Positions 19,588-31,232 of a stretch of DNA of 64,000 nucleotides are shown here, in pieces. The notes under the pieces are model-generated. The model was not told where the DNA came from. It ran no database searches and saw only the letters and a program-made list of their open reading frames with translations. Every line of letters starts with the position of its first letter. Within the stretch, counting starts at the first letter, position 1. Source of the DNA: Paenacidovorax monticola (GTDB lineage Bacteria; Pseudomonadota; Gammaproteobacteria; Burkholderiales; Burkholderiaceae_C); NCBI RefSeq assembly GCF_014489595.1, contig NZ_CP060790.1:1178001-1242000 (forward strand), in the 5' to 3' direction. A program made the translations under genes and the position numbers.

Positions 19588-20730
19588 TCAGCGCAGCCAG
19601 TGGACTGCGTCGAACCCGTAGCGCCGGAGCTGGGGGTTCAGCGCCTTGCTGAAGCGCCGGAAGTCGATGGCCGGCGTCGCCCGATCGACGCGCTGCTCGA
19701 AACGCCGCGCCAGCTCCGCATCGAACAGGACGAACAGGGAGCGCTCCTGCTCCAGCCCTTCCGAGGCGAAATCGATGCCCCGGGAATGGTCGAACAGCAT
19801 CACCAGCGCCCAGGCCCCCGCCATGAAATGGCCGCCGGCCAGCGCCGCCAGCTCGGAGCCGCGCAAGGCGGCCAGGGCCTCGCGCGAGGTGTTGATGCCG
19901 CTGAACCAGGCGTCGCGCCCCGGCGTTCCGCCGCGCTCTCGCCAGGCGGCCATGGCCCCGAAGGCCATCTGGTCGCTGCCCGCCCACACCAGGCGTGCCT
20001 CGGGGTGGCGCTGGTAGAGCCACAGGGCCTGCTCGGCGGCCTTGTCGCGGCGCCAGTCCGCGTATACCTCCTGGACCAGCACGACGTCGCCCGCCTCGCG
20101 CACTGCGCGGCGCATGCCGGCGTTGCGTGCCGCCGAGGACGGCGTGGAGCGGTCGCCCGCGATGGCAAGCAGGTGCAGCTTGCCGTCCTGCGCGCGGCCC
20201 TGGCCCGATGCGCGGGCCTGGGCGAACAGCGCGCGCGCCGTCAGGTAGCCGGCTTCTTCGGCATTGGGCTCCAGGCTGCCCAGCCAGAATGGATAGCGTT
20301 CGCGCGGCGCACCCGTTTCCTCGCGGGCGCCGCCATGCACGCCACTGAAGGCCATGAAGGCCCGGATGCCCGCACCGTCGAGCAGGCGCAGCATCTCGGG
20401 CGCCATGCCGTAGTCATTGGAGAACACCACATAGTCGGGCCGCGCCGATGGGGCCCGCTGCGCCAGCTGGCGCGCCAGGGCCAGGCCGCGCACATGGTCG
20501 CGGTCGGCATACTGCACCTCAAGCTGCAGGCCGAGGTTGCGCGCGGCGTGCTCCATCATGGCCGATGCCGCGGCCCAGTAAGCCTCGTCCGGCTTGCCCG
20601 GGTTGATGAAGACCACGGACATGCCCCAGCCCGGGCCGCACAGGCCCAGTCCCAGGCACAGCACGCCCCAGCAGCGCAGCAGGAGCCGTCCCGCTGTTTT
20701 CCAAAGATTGCACAACATTCCGAAACACAT
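19588..20730 (-). CDS. Periplasmic sugar-binding-like (type I) sensor protein
   Basis: About 380 residues with an N-terminal hydrophobic signal (residues 12-32, ending GLCGPGWG) and a type I periplasmic-binding-protein fold: MSVVFINPGKPDEAYW, a VVFSNDYG central strand, LLAIAGDRSTPSSAARNAGMRRAV and LVWAGSDQMAFGAMAAW hinge segments, as in LacI-type ABC receptors. No ABC permease or ATPase is next to it. Instead a membrane diguanylate cyclase follows after 5 bp, so it more likely serves as a sensor than in transport. The ATG at 20730 is favoured; 20718 and 20796 are alternatives. Confidence 0.75.
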   Translation of the reverse strand: MCFGMLCNLWKTAGRLLLRCWGVLCLGLGLCGPGWGMSVVFINPGKPDEAYWAAASAMMEHAARNLGLQLEVQYADRDHVRGLALARQLAQRAPSARPDYVVFSNDYGMAPEMLRLLDGAGIRAFMAFSGVHGGAREETGAPRERYPFWLGSLEPNAEEAGYLTARALFAQARASGQGRAQDGKLHLLAIAGDRSTPSSAARNAGMRRAVREAGDVVLVQEVYADWRRDKAAEQALWLYQRHPEARLVWAGSDQMAFGAMAAWRERGGTPGRDAWFSGINTSREALAALRGSELAALAGGHFMAGAWALVMLFDHSRGIDFASEGLEQERSLFVLFDAELARRFEQRVDRATPAIDFRRFSKALNPQLRRYGFDAVHWLR

Positions 20731-20842
20731 TGTGACGAAATGCCGGAGCCGCCCTGGGAGGGGAAGTACCTGATCCTGCTCGGGTAATGCCTTCATGCAT
20801 GCGCGGGCCGGCTGCGCGGGGCGCGCACCGGCCCGGGCCGCA

Positions 20843-23463
<2,621 letters not shown>

Positions 23464-23608
23464 GGTTTTTCTCGGCGAGATGGGGAGGCCGGGCCGCGCC
23501 CTGACGGGCCGGCGGCAGGCGAACCGTTCATTTTAGGGGCTTTCCAGCAGACGCCCTGCGCCAGCCCTCCGCAGCCGCCGTCCTCCGGCTGTCACTAGCG
23601 GAAACCCC

Positions 23609-23645
23609 AACAAGATATTTTAAATATTTCATTAATATATTTACC
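23609..23645. promoter_or_regulatory. AT-rich promoter/operator region before the catabolic cluster
   Basis: A stretch of about 37 bp that is nearly all A/T, with self-complementary pieces (ATTTTAAATATTT, ATTAATATAT), stands out in a 69% GC background. It lies 55-90 bp upstream of the first gene of the TRAP/aldehyde dehydrogenase cluster. It probably holds the promoter and an operator, possibly for the GntR regulator at 28720. No -35/-10 pair is assigned with confidence. The rest of 23464-23698 shows nothing else. Confidence 0.4.
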
Positions 23646-23698
23646 AAGGAGCTGAAAACGCCCCACCGTATCTTCAACCGCACCATCAGGAGTTCACG

Positions 23699-24613
23699 AT
23701 GAGCAATCCCCGCTGGCAAGGCATCTTCCCTGCCGTCACGACCAAGTTCCATGCCGACGAGCGTATCGACGCGGAGGGCACGGCCCGCCACATCGACTTC
23801 CAGATCCGCAACGGCATCCATGGCCTGGTCACCTGCGGCTCGCTGGGCGAGGCCAGCACGCTGACGCTGGAGGAGAAGCTGGAGGTGGCGCGCATCGCGC
23901 TGGACGCCGCCGGCGGCCGCGTGCCGGTGCTGGCCAACGTGTCGGAAACCAGCACCCGCGAGGCACAGCGCTACATCGACGGCGCCAACCAGCTCGGCGT
24001 GGCCGGCTTCATGGTGATGCCCTCGGTCATCTACGTGGCCGATGCCCGCGAGGCCATGGCCAACGTGCGCGCCATGGCACAGGCCGCGCAGAAGCCCCTC
24101 ATGGTCTACAACAACCCCGTGGCCTACCGCGTGGACCTCAAGCCCGAGCACATGCTGGAACTGGCGGACTGCGAGTGGATCGCCGCGATCAAGGAAAGCT
24201 CCGGCGACATCCGCCGCATCACCGACCTGCGCAACACTGTGGGCGACCGCTACCAGCTCTTCTGCGGCGTGGACGACCTGGCCTACGAAGCCCTGGCGCT
24301 CGGCTGCGACGGGCTGCTGGCCGGCGTGGGCTGCGCCTTCCCGCGCGAGACCGTGGCCCTCTACGACCTGATGAAGGCGGGCCAGTGGGCCGAGGCACTC
24401 AAGCTGTACCAGTGGATGACGCCCATGCTGCACCTGGACGTGTCGAACAAGCTGGTGCAGAACCTCAAGCTCATCGACGTGCTCGCGGGCGTGGGCAGCG
24501 AGCACATGCGCCTGCCGCGCATGCCGCTGATCGGCGAGGAGCGCGCGTTCATCACCTCGGTGGTGAACCAGGCCCTGGCCACCCGTCCCGCCCAGTACCG
24601 CTCGGTCGCCTGA
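23699..24613 (+). CDS. DapA-family lyase, probable 1-pyrroline-4-hydroxy-2-carboxylate deaminase
   Basis: A 304-residue class I aldolase/DapA superfamily protein. GIFPAVTTKF at the N-terminus, CGSLGEASTL (pyruvate-type carboxylate site), the Tyr of MVYNNPVAYR near residue 140 and the Schiff-base Lys in AAIKESSGD near 164 are all present. The wording of these motifs resembles the deaminases of rhizobial hydroxyproline clusters more than biosynthetic DapA. The following TRAP transporter, Ldh2-type reductase, GntR regulator and aldehyde dehydrogenase support this. Other DapA-family activities, such as keto-deoxy sugar acid lyases, remain possible. AGGAG precedes the ATG. Confidence 0.72.
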   Translation: MSNPRWQGIFPAVTTKFHADERIDAEGTARHIDFQIRNGIHGLVTCGSLGEASTLTLEEKLEVARIALDAAGGRVPVLANVSETSTREAQRYIDGANQLGVAGFMVMPSVIYVADAREAMANVRAMAQAAQKPLMVYNNPVAYRVDLKPEHMLELADCEWIAAIKESSGDIRRITDLRNTVGDRYQLFCGVDDLAYEALALGCDGLLAGVGCAFPRETVALYDLMKAGQWAEALKLYQWMTPMLHLDVSNKLVQNLKLIDVLAGVGSEHMRLPRMPLIGEERAFITSVVNQALATRPAQYRSVA

Positions 24614-24637
24614 CCCCTCTCACAGCGAAACCCGGCC

Positions 24638-25270
24638 ATGCAAACCAGTACAACAGATAACCAAGAGACAAGCCGCCATGGCTGGGCCCGCGGGCTGCAG
24701 CGCACCTCATCCGGCATCCTGAGCGCGGAGCGCAAGGCGCTGATGCTGCTGATGGGGGGCGTGACCCTGCTGATCCTGCTCAACGTGGTCACGCGCTACA
24801 CCGGCATGCCCATCTACTGGGTGGACGAGGCGGCCGTGTACCTGGTGGTGTGGCTGAGCTTCGTGGGCGCATCCGCCATGACGCGCCTGCGCCTGGACTT
24901 TGCCGTCACGCTGCTCACCGACATGCTGGGCCAGCGCGCGGCGCGGCACGTGAAGGCCGCTGCCACGGCCGGCGTGCTGTTCTTCGGCCTCGCCATGATC
25001 GCCCTGTGCTGGGTCTGGCTCGACCCCGTGGGCATTGCCAGGCACGGCTTCGACGCCAAGGCCTATGCGGAAGAAAGCTTCAACTTTCTCTACACCGAAC
25101 GCACGCAGACGCTGAACTGGCCCATCTGGGTGGTGCAGCTCGTCATTCCGCTGTTCAGCCTGACCTTCACCGTGCATGCGGCAGCCAACCTGGTCGAGGA
25201 CATGGGCCTGGTGCCCCGCGCCGCCATCAAAGGCTTCGACCTCGGCAACGCCGAGGAAACCGTCAACTGA
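24638..25270 (+). CDS. TRAP transporter small membrane subunit (DctQ-like)
   Basis: A 210-residue protein with four hydrophobic segments (near residues 32-52, 65-85, 105-125, 155-175). The DctQ pattern R-Y--MPIYWVDEAAVYLVVWLSFVGAS is clear at residues 48-80. With the large permease 20 bp downstream and the receptor after it, this forms a sodium-driven TRAP uptake system in the inner membrane. The N-terminal 30 residues are hydrophilic. The substrate is inferred from context (hydroxyproline or a related acid). Confidence 0.88.
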   Translation: MQTSTTDNQETSRHGWARGLQRTSSGILSAERKALMLLMGGVTLLILLNVVTRYTGMPIYWVDEAAVYLVVWLSFVGASAMTRLRLDFAVTLLTDMLGQRAARHVKAAATAGVLFFGLAMIALCWVWLDPVGIARHGFDAKAYAEESFNFLYTERTQTLNWPIWVVQLVIPLFSLTFTVHAAANLVEDMGLVPRAAIKGFDLGNAEETVN

Positions 25271-25289
25271 AGCACAAGGCCCCAAAACC

Positions 25290-26555
25290 ATGATTACCAG
25301 CCTGTTCTTCCTGGCCGTGATGTTTCTCGGCGTCCCCATCGGCGTGTGCCTGTGCCTGTCCGGCATGGTCTACATCCTCGACACCAATGCACCCGTGCTG
25401 TTCGAATCGTTCGCCTCGCAGATGTTCGGCGGCGTCGACAGCTACGGCCTCATCGCCATTCCGCTGTTCATCCTGATCGGCGAGATCATGGGCAGCGGCG
25501 GCATCACGCGCCGCCTGGTCGACATGGCCATGGCCTTCGTCGGCTCGGTGCGCGGCGGCCTGGCCTACGTCAACATCCTGGCCAACATGATGGTGTCGTC
25601 CATCATCGGCTCGGCCACGGCCCAGGTGGCCATCATGAGCAAGATCATGGTGCCCGAGATGGAAAAGCAGGGCTATGACAAGACCTTCGCCGCCGGCGTC
25701 ACCGTCTACGGCGGCATGCTGGGCCCCATCATCCCGCCATCGGTCATGTTCGTGGTGTACGCCGTGCTGGCCCAGGTGGCCGTGGGCGACATGCTCACGG
25801 CGGGCATCCTGCCCGGCATCGTGCTCACGCTGCTGTTCTTCGTGGTGATCGCCATCATGGGCCTGATCTACAACTACCCGCGCAGCGAAAAGCGCAGCCT
25901 GCGGGAGCGGGCCCGCACCGCCATCACCGCGTCGCCCACGCTGCTCATTCCCATCGTGATCGTGGGCTCCATCCTGGGCGGCCTCGCGAACGCCACCGAG
26001 GCGGCGGCCGTGGGCGCCGTGGCCGCGGCCCTGGTGGGCCGCTACATCACACGCGAGTTCCGTTACAGCATGGTGCCCGCCATCCTGCTGCGCTCGGCCA
26101 TCTATTCGGCCATCGTGCTGTTCCTGGTGGCGGCGGCCGCAGTGTTCTCGTGGCTGCTGATCTACGGCAAGGTGCCTCAGGCTGCGGCCGAATGGATCCA
26201 GACCGTGGCCAAGGACCCGGTGAGCTTCCTGCTCATCACCAACGTGATCCTGCTCGTGATCGGCACGGTGATCGACGGCATCCCCGGCCTCATCATGACC
26301 GTGCCCATCCTCCTGCCCATCGCCACCGACGTGTACCACATCGACCCGCGCCACTTCGGCGTGGTGGTGGTGGTCAACCTGGTGCTGGGCCTCATGTCGC
26401 CGCCGGTGGGGCTGTCCTTCTTCGTCGCCGCCGCCGTCACGGGCGCCAAGCCCGGGAAGATGTTCGTGGTCACCCTGCCCTTCTTCCTGATCTGCTGCGT
26501 GGCGCTCGTGCTGCTGTCGCTGTTTCCCAGTCTTTCCCTCGCCCTTCTCAACTGA
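25290..26555 (+). CDS. TRAP transporter large permease (DctM-like)
   Basis: A 421-residue very hydrophobic protein with about 12 membrane segments. DctM signatures: FLGVPIGVCLCLSG, GLIAIPLFILIGEIM, GSATAQVAIMSKIMVPEM, YGGMLGPIIPPSVMFVVYA and MSPPVGLSFFVAAAV. It forms the ion-coupled translocation path together with the small subunit. The start at 25290 is chosen because the first helix follows at once; a longer in-frame version overlaps the small subunit gene. It lies 15 bp before the receptor gene. Confidence 0.92.
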   Translation: MITSLFFLAVMFLGVPIGVCLCLSGMVYILDTNAPVLFESFASQMFGGVDSYGLIAIPLFILIGEIMGSGGITRRLVDMAMAFVGSVRGGLAYVNILANMMVSSIIGSATAQVAIMSKIMVPEMEKQGYDKTFAAGVTVYGGMLGPIIPPSVMFVVYAVLAQVAVGDMLTAGILPGIVLTLLFFVVIAIMGLIYNYPRSEKRSLRERARTAITASPTLLIPIVIVGSILGGLANATEAAAVGAVAAALVGRYITREFRYSMVPAILLRSAIYSAIVLFLVAAAAVFSWLLIYGKVPQAAAEWIQTVAKDPVSFLLITNVILLVIGTVIDGIPGLIMTVPILLPIATDVYHIDPRHFGVVVVVNLVLGLMSPPVGLSFFVAAAVTGAKPGKMFVVTLPFFLICCVALVLLSLFPSLSLALLN

Positions 26556-26570
26556 CCAAAGGCCATCACC

Positions 26571-27557
26571 ATGACCCTGACCCGCCGCCACTTCGTCCAG
26601 GCCAGCGCCGCGCTTGCCGCTCCCGCCTTCATCGGCCAGGCCCGCGCCCAGGCCAAGGAATTCCGCCTGGGGCTCATCACCCCCGGAGGCCATTCATGGA
26701 ACCGCGCCGCCGTGGCCTTCGGCGAGACGCTGAAGAAGGAAACCAACGGCAGGCTCTCGGCCACCGTGTTCCACTCGGGCCAGCTCGGCAACGAGGCCGC
26801 GATGATGCAGCAGCTGCAGACCGGCGCGCTCGACATGGGCTGGATCCAGGCCGCCGAGCTGGGCTCGCGCGTGCCCGGCATCGCCTCGATCAACGCGCCC
26901 TACCTCGTGCGCTCGACCACCGACGTGGCCAAGCTCGTGCGCCACGACGCCGCGCTCAAGCTGCTCGACCTGCTGCCGCGCGAAACCGGCACCATCGGCC
27001 TGGGCTGGGGCATCACTGGCATGCGCGTGGTGTTCTCGACCAAAGACATCGCCAGCGTCAAGGATGTGAAGGGCATGAAGCTGCGCATCAACCCCACGCC
27101 GGTGTACCGCGACTTCTACCAGCAGCTGGGCGCCGCGCCCACGCCCATCCCCACGCCGCAGGTGTTCGACGCCATGGCCAACGGCCAGGTGGATGGGCTG
27201 GAGGCCGACATCGAGTTCTCGTGGAACCAGCGCTTCGACAAGGTGGCCAAGGCCATGCTGCAGATGAACGCGCTCTTCATGCCCTTCGCGCCGCTGGTCT
27301 CCGGCCGCGTGTGGCAGAAGATCGACGCCAAGGACAAGGAGCTGATCCGGGGCCTCGTGCGCCAATCGCTGGACGCGCAGATCAGGGACATCGTCACCAC
27401 CGAGCTGGGCCTGATCGAGAAGTTCAAGGCAGCGCCCTTCCCCATCCGGACCGAGCCCCATCTCGATGTGGCGGCCCTGGCGCGCGACTTCGACAAGCTC
27501 TGGCTGCCCAAGGCCCCGCAGATCGCCGAACTGCGCAAGGTCGGCGCATCGCTCTAG
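26571..27557 (+). CDS. TRAP transporter periplasmic receptor (DctP-like)
   Basis: A 328-residue periplasmic solute receptor. The N-terminus carries a twin-arginine-like signal (RRHFVQASAALAAPAFIG) cut probably after ARAQA. The DctP fold is shown by GQLGNEAAMMQQLQTGALDMG, the conserved Arg region GMKLRINPTPVYRDFY that contacts the substrate carboxylate, and NGQVDGLEADIEF. It follows the permease directly, giving the order Q-M-P. A folded, Tat-exported receptor is an inference from the RR motif. Confidence 0.88.
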   Translation: MTLTRRHFVQASAALAAPAFIGQARAQAKEFRLGLITPGGHSWNRAAVAFGETLKKETNGRLSATVFHSGQLGNEAAMMQQLQTGALDMGWIQAAELGSRVPGIASINAPYLVRSTTDVAKLVRHDAALKLLDLLPRETGTIGLGWGITGMRVVFSTKDIASVKDVKGMKLRINPTPVYRDFYQQLGAAPTPIPTPQVFDAMANGQVDGLEADIEFSWNQRFDKVAKAMLQMNALFMPFAPLVSGRVWQKIDAKDKELIRGLVRQSLDAQIRDIVTTELGLIEKFKAAPFPIRTEPHLDVAALARDFDKLWLPKAPQIAELRKVGASL

Positions 27558-27613
27558 CCACGGCGCATCGCCTCCCCGGGGGGCGATGCTTCTCCACAGG
27601 ACAGACCTCCTCC

Positions 27614-28651
27614 ATGAACCCGCCTTCGTCCCCCGCCCCCTGCGCCGATACCGTGCGCCTGCCCGCCGAGGAACTGCTGGCCCTGGCCCGCCGCGTGTTC
27701 CAGCGCCTGGGCCTGTCCACGGCCCACGCCGAGGCCATGGCGCGCACGATGGTGGCCGGGCAGCGCGACGAATGCCCGTCGCACGGCGTGTACCGCATCC
27801 TCTCCTGCGCCCACACCTTGCAGGCCGGCAAGGTCGATCCGCGGGCGGAGCCCGTGCTCGACGCCACCGAGGGGCAGTGGTCCGGGTGGACGCGCGCTAC
27901 GGTTTTTCGCCGCTGGCGTTCGAGCGGGGCCTGCCCGCGCTCGTCGCCGCCACGCGCCGGCACGGCGTGGGCGCGCTGGTCCTGCGGCACTGCTTCCACT
28001 TCTCGGCGCTCTGGCCCGAGGTCGAGGCCGTCACCAGCCATGGCCTGGCCGCGCTGGCACTCACGCCCAGCCACGCCTGGGTGGCCCCTCTGGCGGGCAT
28101 GCGCCGGTGTTCGGCACCAACCCCATCGCCTTCGGCTGGCCCCGGCCGGGCCCCCATCCCTTCGTGTTCGACTTCGCCACCAGCGCCATCGCCCGGGGCG
28201 ACCTGGAACTCCACCGGCGCGCGGGCACGCCGCTGCCCCGGGTTGCGGCGTGGACGCGCAGGGCCAGCCCAGCACCGACCCGTGGGCCGTGGCCCAGGGC
28301 GCCATGCTGGCCTTTGGCGGGCACAAGGGCTCGGCGCTGTCGGCCATGGTCGAACTCATGGCCGGTGCGCTGATCGGGGACTGGATGAGCCCGGAGTCGC
28401 TGGCCTTCGACGCGGGAGCGGGCGCCACGCCCTGCCATGGCGAACTGATCCTGGCCTTCGACCCGGAGCGCCTGTCCGGCGGTGGCGCGGCGGCGCACCA
28501 GCAGCGCGCCGAACAGCTGTTCCAGGCCATCACCGGCCAGGGCGCGCGCCTGCCCTCCCAGCGCCGCTTCGAGGCCCGCGCGCGCAGCCTCACAGAGGGC
28601 ATTGCCGTGCCTAAGGCGCTGCACGAGGAGATCCTCGCTCTGGCCGCCTGA
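27614..28651 (+). CDS. Ldh2/malate dehydrogenase-family oxidoreductase (three frameshifts)
   Basis: Ldh2-type NAD(P)-dependent enzyme, about 346 residues once repaired. Segments: LLALARRVFQRLGLSTAHAE and SHGVYRI at the N-terminus, VVRVDARYGFSPLAF, VFGTNPIAFGWPRP (cofactor loop), and GHKGSALSAMVELMAGAL. These lie in frames 2, 1, 0, 2 with breaks at GGGG 27871, GGG 28095 and CCCC 28236, each repaired by one base. In hydroxyproline/proline clusters this family includes 1-pyrroline-2-carboxylate reductases; that role is inferred. It sits between the TRAP receptor and the GntR regulator. Confidence 0.72.
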   Translation: MNPPSSPAPCADTVRLPAEELLALARRVFQRLGLSTAHAEAMARTMVAGQRDECPSHGVYRILSCAHTLQAGKVDPRAEPVLDATEGQWSGWTRATVFRRWRSSGACPRSSPPRAGTAWARWSCGTASTSRRSGPRSRPSPAMAWPRWHSRPATPGWPLWRACAGVRHQPHRLRLAPAGPPSLRVRLRHQRHRPGRPGTPPARGHAAAPGCGVDAQGQPSTDPWAVAQGAMLAFGGHKGSALSAMVELMAGALIGDWMSPESLAFDAGAGATPCHGELILAFDPERLSGGGAAAHQQRAEQLFQAITGQGARLPSQRRFEARARSLTEGIAVPKALHEEILALAA

Positions 28652-28719
28652 GCGACGACCGCGCCAGAAGTGCATAACATTACCCCCGAGGCGGCACCAT
28701 TCCGCCCGTTTTTCCCGCA

Positions 28720-29393
28720 ATGAGCCTTCACACAGACACCCCCTCCCCGCCCACGCGCCCAAGCGGCGCGCCGCCGATGTGGCCTACGACGCCATCGAGA
28801 CGCTCATCTCCACGCTGGAGATGCGGCCCGGCAGCCCCGTGGTGGAGGCCGAGATCGCCGAGCGCACGGGCCTGGGCCGCACTCCCGTGCGCGAGGCGCT
28901 GCTGCGCATGGTGTCCATCGGGCTGATCGAGCAGCAGCCCCGGCGCGGGCTGCTCGTGTCCAACATCGACCTGGCCGACCACCTGGACGTCATCCAGACC
29001 CGGCGCGTGCTCGAGTGCCTGATCGCCGCCTGCTCGGCGCGGCGCGCCACGGCGGCACTGCGCCAGGAGATCCTGCGCTGCGCCGAGAACATGCGCCTGG
29101 CGGCCAGCAAGGGCCTGATCGACGAATACATGCGGGCCGACCACGAGCTGGACCTGGCCAACCACCAGGCCAGCCGCAACCATTCCGCCGTCAAGTGCGT
29201 GGTGCCGCTCATCGTGCAGTGCCGCCGCTTCTGGTACGCCTACCAGCACGAGGGCGAGCTCGCCGAGGGCGCCCGCGCGCACATGGCGCTGGCCGAAGGC
29301 ATCGCCACCGGTGACGAAGCCGCCGCCGCGGCCGGCGCCAACCAGCTCATGGACTACCTGGAGCGGTTTGCGCGGCGCATCATCGACCAATAG
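28720..29393 (+). CDS. GntR family regulator, FCD type (frameshift near 28740-28750)
   Basis: About 224 residues when repaired: N-terminal winged helix (AYDAIETLISTLEMRPGSPV then IAERTGLGRTPVREALLRM) and a C-terminal all-helical FCD ligand-binding domain. ATG 28720 gives MSLHTDTP in one frame and the body (PKRRAADVAYDAIETL) in the next; one missing base in the C-rich run at 28739-28752 explains the break. It lies within the catabolic cluster, so it probably represses that cluster in response to the substrate, as HypR-type GntR proteins do. Confidence 0.78.
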
Positions 29394-29458
29394 GATTCAG
29401 CCTTCGGCCGCGCGCACGCCACGGCCCCCTTCACCCACCACCGTTCCGGAAGCCTCCC

Positions 29459-30949
29459 ATGGACATGAAGACCTCTCCCCTCTCGCTGCTCAAGGACCCG
29501 AGCCTGCTCAAGACCGATGCCCTCGTGAACGGGCAATGGGTCGCGGGCGCCGGCCGCTTCGCCGTGCACGACCCCGCCACGGGCCTCAAGCTCGCCGACG
29601 TGGCCAACCTCGGCCCGCAGGACGCCGAAGCCGCCATTGCCGCCGCCAATGCCGCCTGGCCGGCCTGGCGCGCCAAGACCGCCAAGGAGCGCAGCATCAT
29701 CCTGCGCAAGTGGTACGACCTGCTGATGGCCCACCAGGACGACCTGGGCCGCATCATGACCGCCGAGCAGGGCAAGCCCCTGCCCGAGGCCAAGGGCGAA
29801 GTGGCCTATGGCGCGAGCTTCGTCGAGTGGTTCGCCGAGGAGGCCAAGCGCGTCAACGGCGAAACGCTGCCGCAGTTCGACAACAACCGCCGCCTGCTCG
29901 TGCTCAAGCAGCCCATCGGCGTATGCGCGGCCATCACGCCGTGGAACTTCCCGCTCGCCATGATCACGCGCAAGGTCGCGCCCGCCCTCGCGGCCGGCTG
30001 CCCCGTGGTCATCAAGCCGGCCGAGCTCACCCCGCTCACGGCGCTGGCCGCCGCAGAGCTGGCGGTGCGCGCGGGCATCCCGGCCGGGGTGCTGAACATC
30101 CTGAGCGCCGACAGCGCCAACTCCATCGCCATCGGCAAGGTGCTGTGTGCCAGCGACGTGGTGCGCCACATCAGCTTCACGGGCAGCACGGAGGTGGGCC
30201 GCATCCTCATGGCGCAGTCGGCCCCCACGGTGAAGAAGATGTCGCTCGAGCTGGGCGGCAACGCGCCCTTCATCGTGTTCGACGACGCCGACATCGACTC
30301 CGCCGTCGAGGGCGCCTTCGCCAGCAAGTACCGCAACGCGGGCCAGACCTGCGTGTGCACCAACCGCTTCTACGTGCAGGAAGGCGTGTACGACGCGTTC
30401 GTCGCCAAGTTCGCGGCCAAGGTCAAGACGGCCAAGGTCGGCAACGGCTTCGAGGACGGCGTGAGCCAGGGCCCGCTGATCGAAGAGGCCGCGATCGAGA
30501 AGGTGCAGCGCCATGTGCAAGACGCCGTGGCCAAGGGCGGCCAGATCGTCGCGGGCGGCCAGCGCCTCGCGGCCCTGGGCAGCGGCCAGTTCTTCGAGCC
30601 CACGGTGGTCGCGGGCGCCACGCCCGACATGCTGTGCGCGCGCGAGGAGACCTTCGGCCCCTTCGCGCCCGTGTTCAAGTTCAAGACCGAAGCGGAAGCC
30701 ATCGCCGCGGCCAACGCCACCGAGTTCGGCCTTGCAAGCTACTTCTACAGCCGCGACGTGGGCCGCATCTTCCGCGTGAGCGAGGCGCTCGAATACGGCA
30801 TGGTGGGCATCAACGTGGGCATCCTGGCCACCGAGCATGTGCCTTTCGGCGGCGTGAAGCAGTCCGGCCTGGGCCGCGAAGGCTCGCACCACAGCATGGA
30901 CGACTACGTGGAGATCAAGTACCTCTGCGTGGGCGACGTGCTGAAGTAA
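29459..30949 (+). CDS. NAD(P)-dependent semialdehyde dehydrogenase (probable 2-oxoglutarate semialdehyde DH)
   Basis: A 496-residue aldehyde dehydrogenase. Family motifs: TPWNFPLAMITRKVAPALAAG, FTGSTEVGR, general-base ELGGNAPFIVF with Glu near residue 264, nucleophile NAGQTCVCTNR with Cys near 298, and ETFGPFAPV. Length and motifs match the GabD/KGSADH branch. In 4-hydroxyproline breakdown the deaminase product is 2-oxoglutarate semialdehyde, which such an enzyme oxidises to 2-oxoglutarate. From sequence alone, succinate or glutarate semialdehyde cannot be ruled out. Confidence 0.85.
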   Translation: MDMKTSPLSLLKDPSLLKTDALVNGQWVAGAGRFAVHDPATGLKLADVANLGPQDAEAAIAAANAAWPAWRAKTAKERSIILRKWYDLLMAHQDDLGRIMTAEQGKPLPEAKGEVAYGASFVEWFAEEAKRVNGETLPQFDNNRRLLVLKQPIGVCAAITPWNFPLAMITRKVAPALAAGCPVVIKPAELTPLTALAAAELAVRAGIPAGVLNILSADSANSIAIGKVLCASDVVRHISFTGSTEVGRILMAQSAPTVKKMSLELGGNAPFIVFDDADIDSAVEGAFASKYRNAGQTCVCTNRFYVQEGVYDAFVAKFAAKVKTAKVGNGFEDGVSQGPLIEEAAIEKVQRHVQDAVAKGGQIVAGGQRLAALGSGQFFEPTVVAGATPDMLCAREETFGPFAPVFKFKTEAEAIAAANATEFGLASYFYSRDVGRIFRVSEALEYGMVGINVGILATEHVPFGGVKQSGLGREGSHHSMDDYVEIKYLCVGDVLK

Positions 30950-31232
30950 GCCGCCCCGCGCGGGCATGGGCCGCCCGCCATGCAGCCCGCGCAACAAATC
31001 CTCACAGGGCTTGCGAATGGATGCCGCCGCGGCCATGCCGTGGTGCGCCCATTCCACGGGGCCTGCGCTCCGCCCCTGTTCGCGGCCCTCCCCAAAACCA
31101 GGGATGGCGCCCACCCCGCGCGAGGCGGAGCATCGGGCCAGCGGACGATCCCAGGCGGGCCGGCGGCGGCCCCGCCACCTATCACCGATTCGGCGCCATG
31201 GGCGCGTCCGGGGCACAGCCCAGGAGGACGAC
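30950..31232. other. Intergenic stretch without a recognisable gene
   Basis: These 283 bp between the aldehyde dehydrogenase and the methyltransferase show short GC-rich self-complementary pieces (near 30951-30985) but no T-tract, no convincing coding frame and no strong promoter. A CAGGAGG ribosome site for the next gene lies at 31221-31227. Confidence 0.4.
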
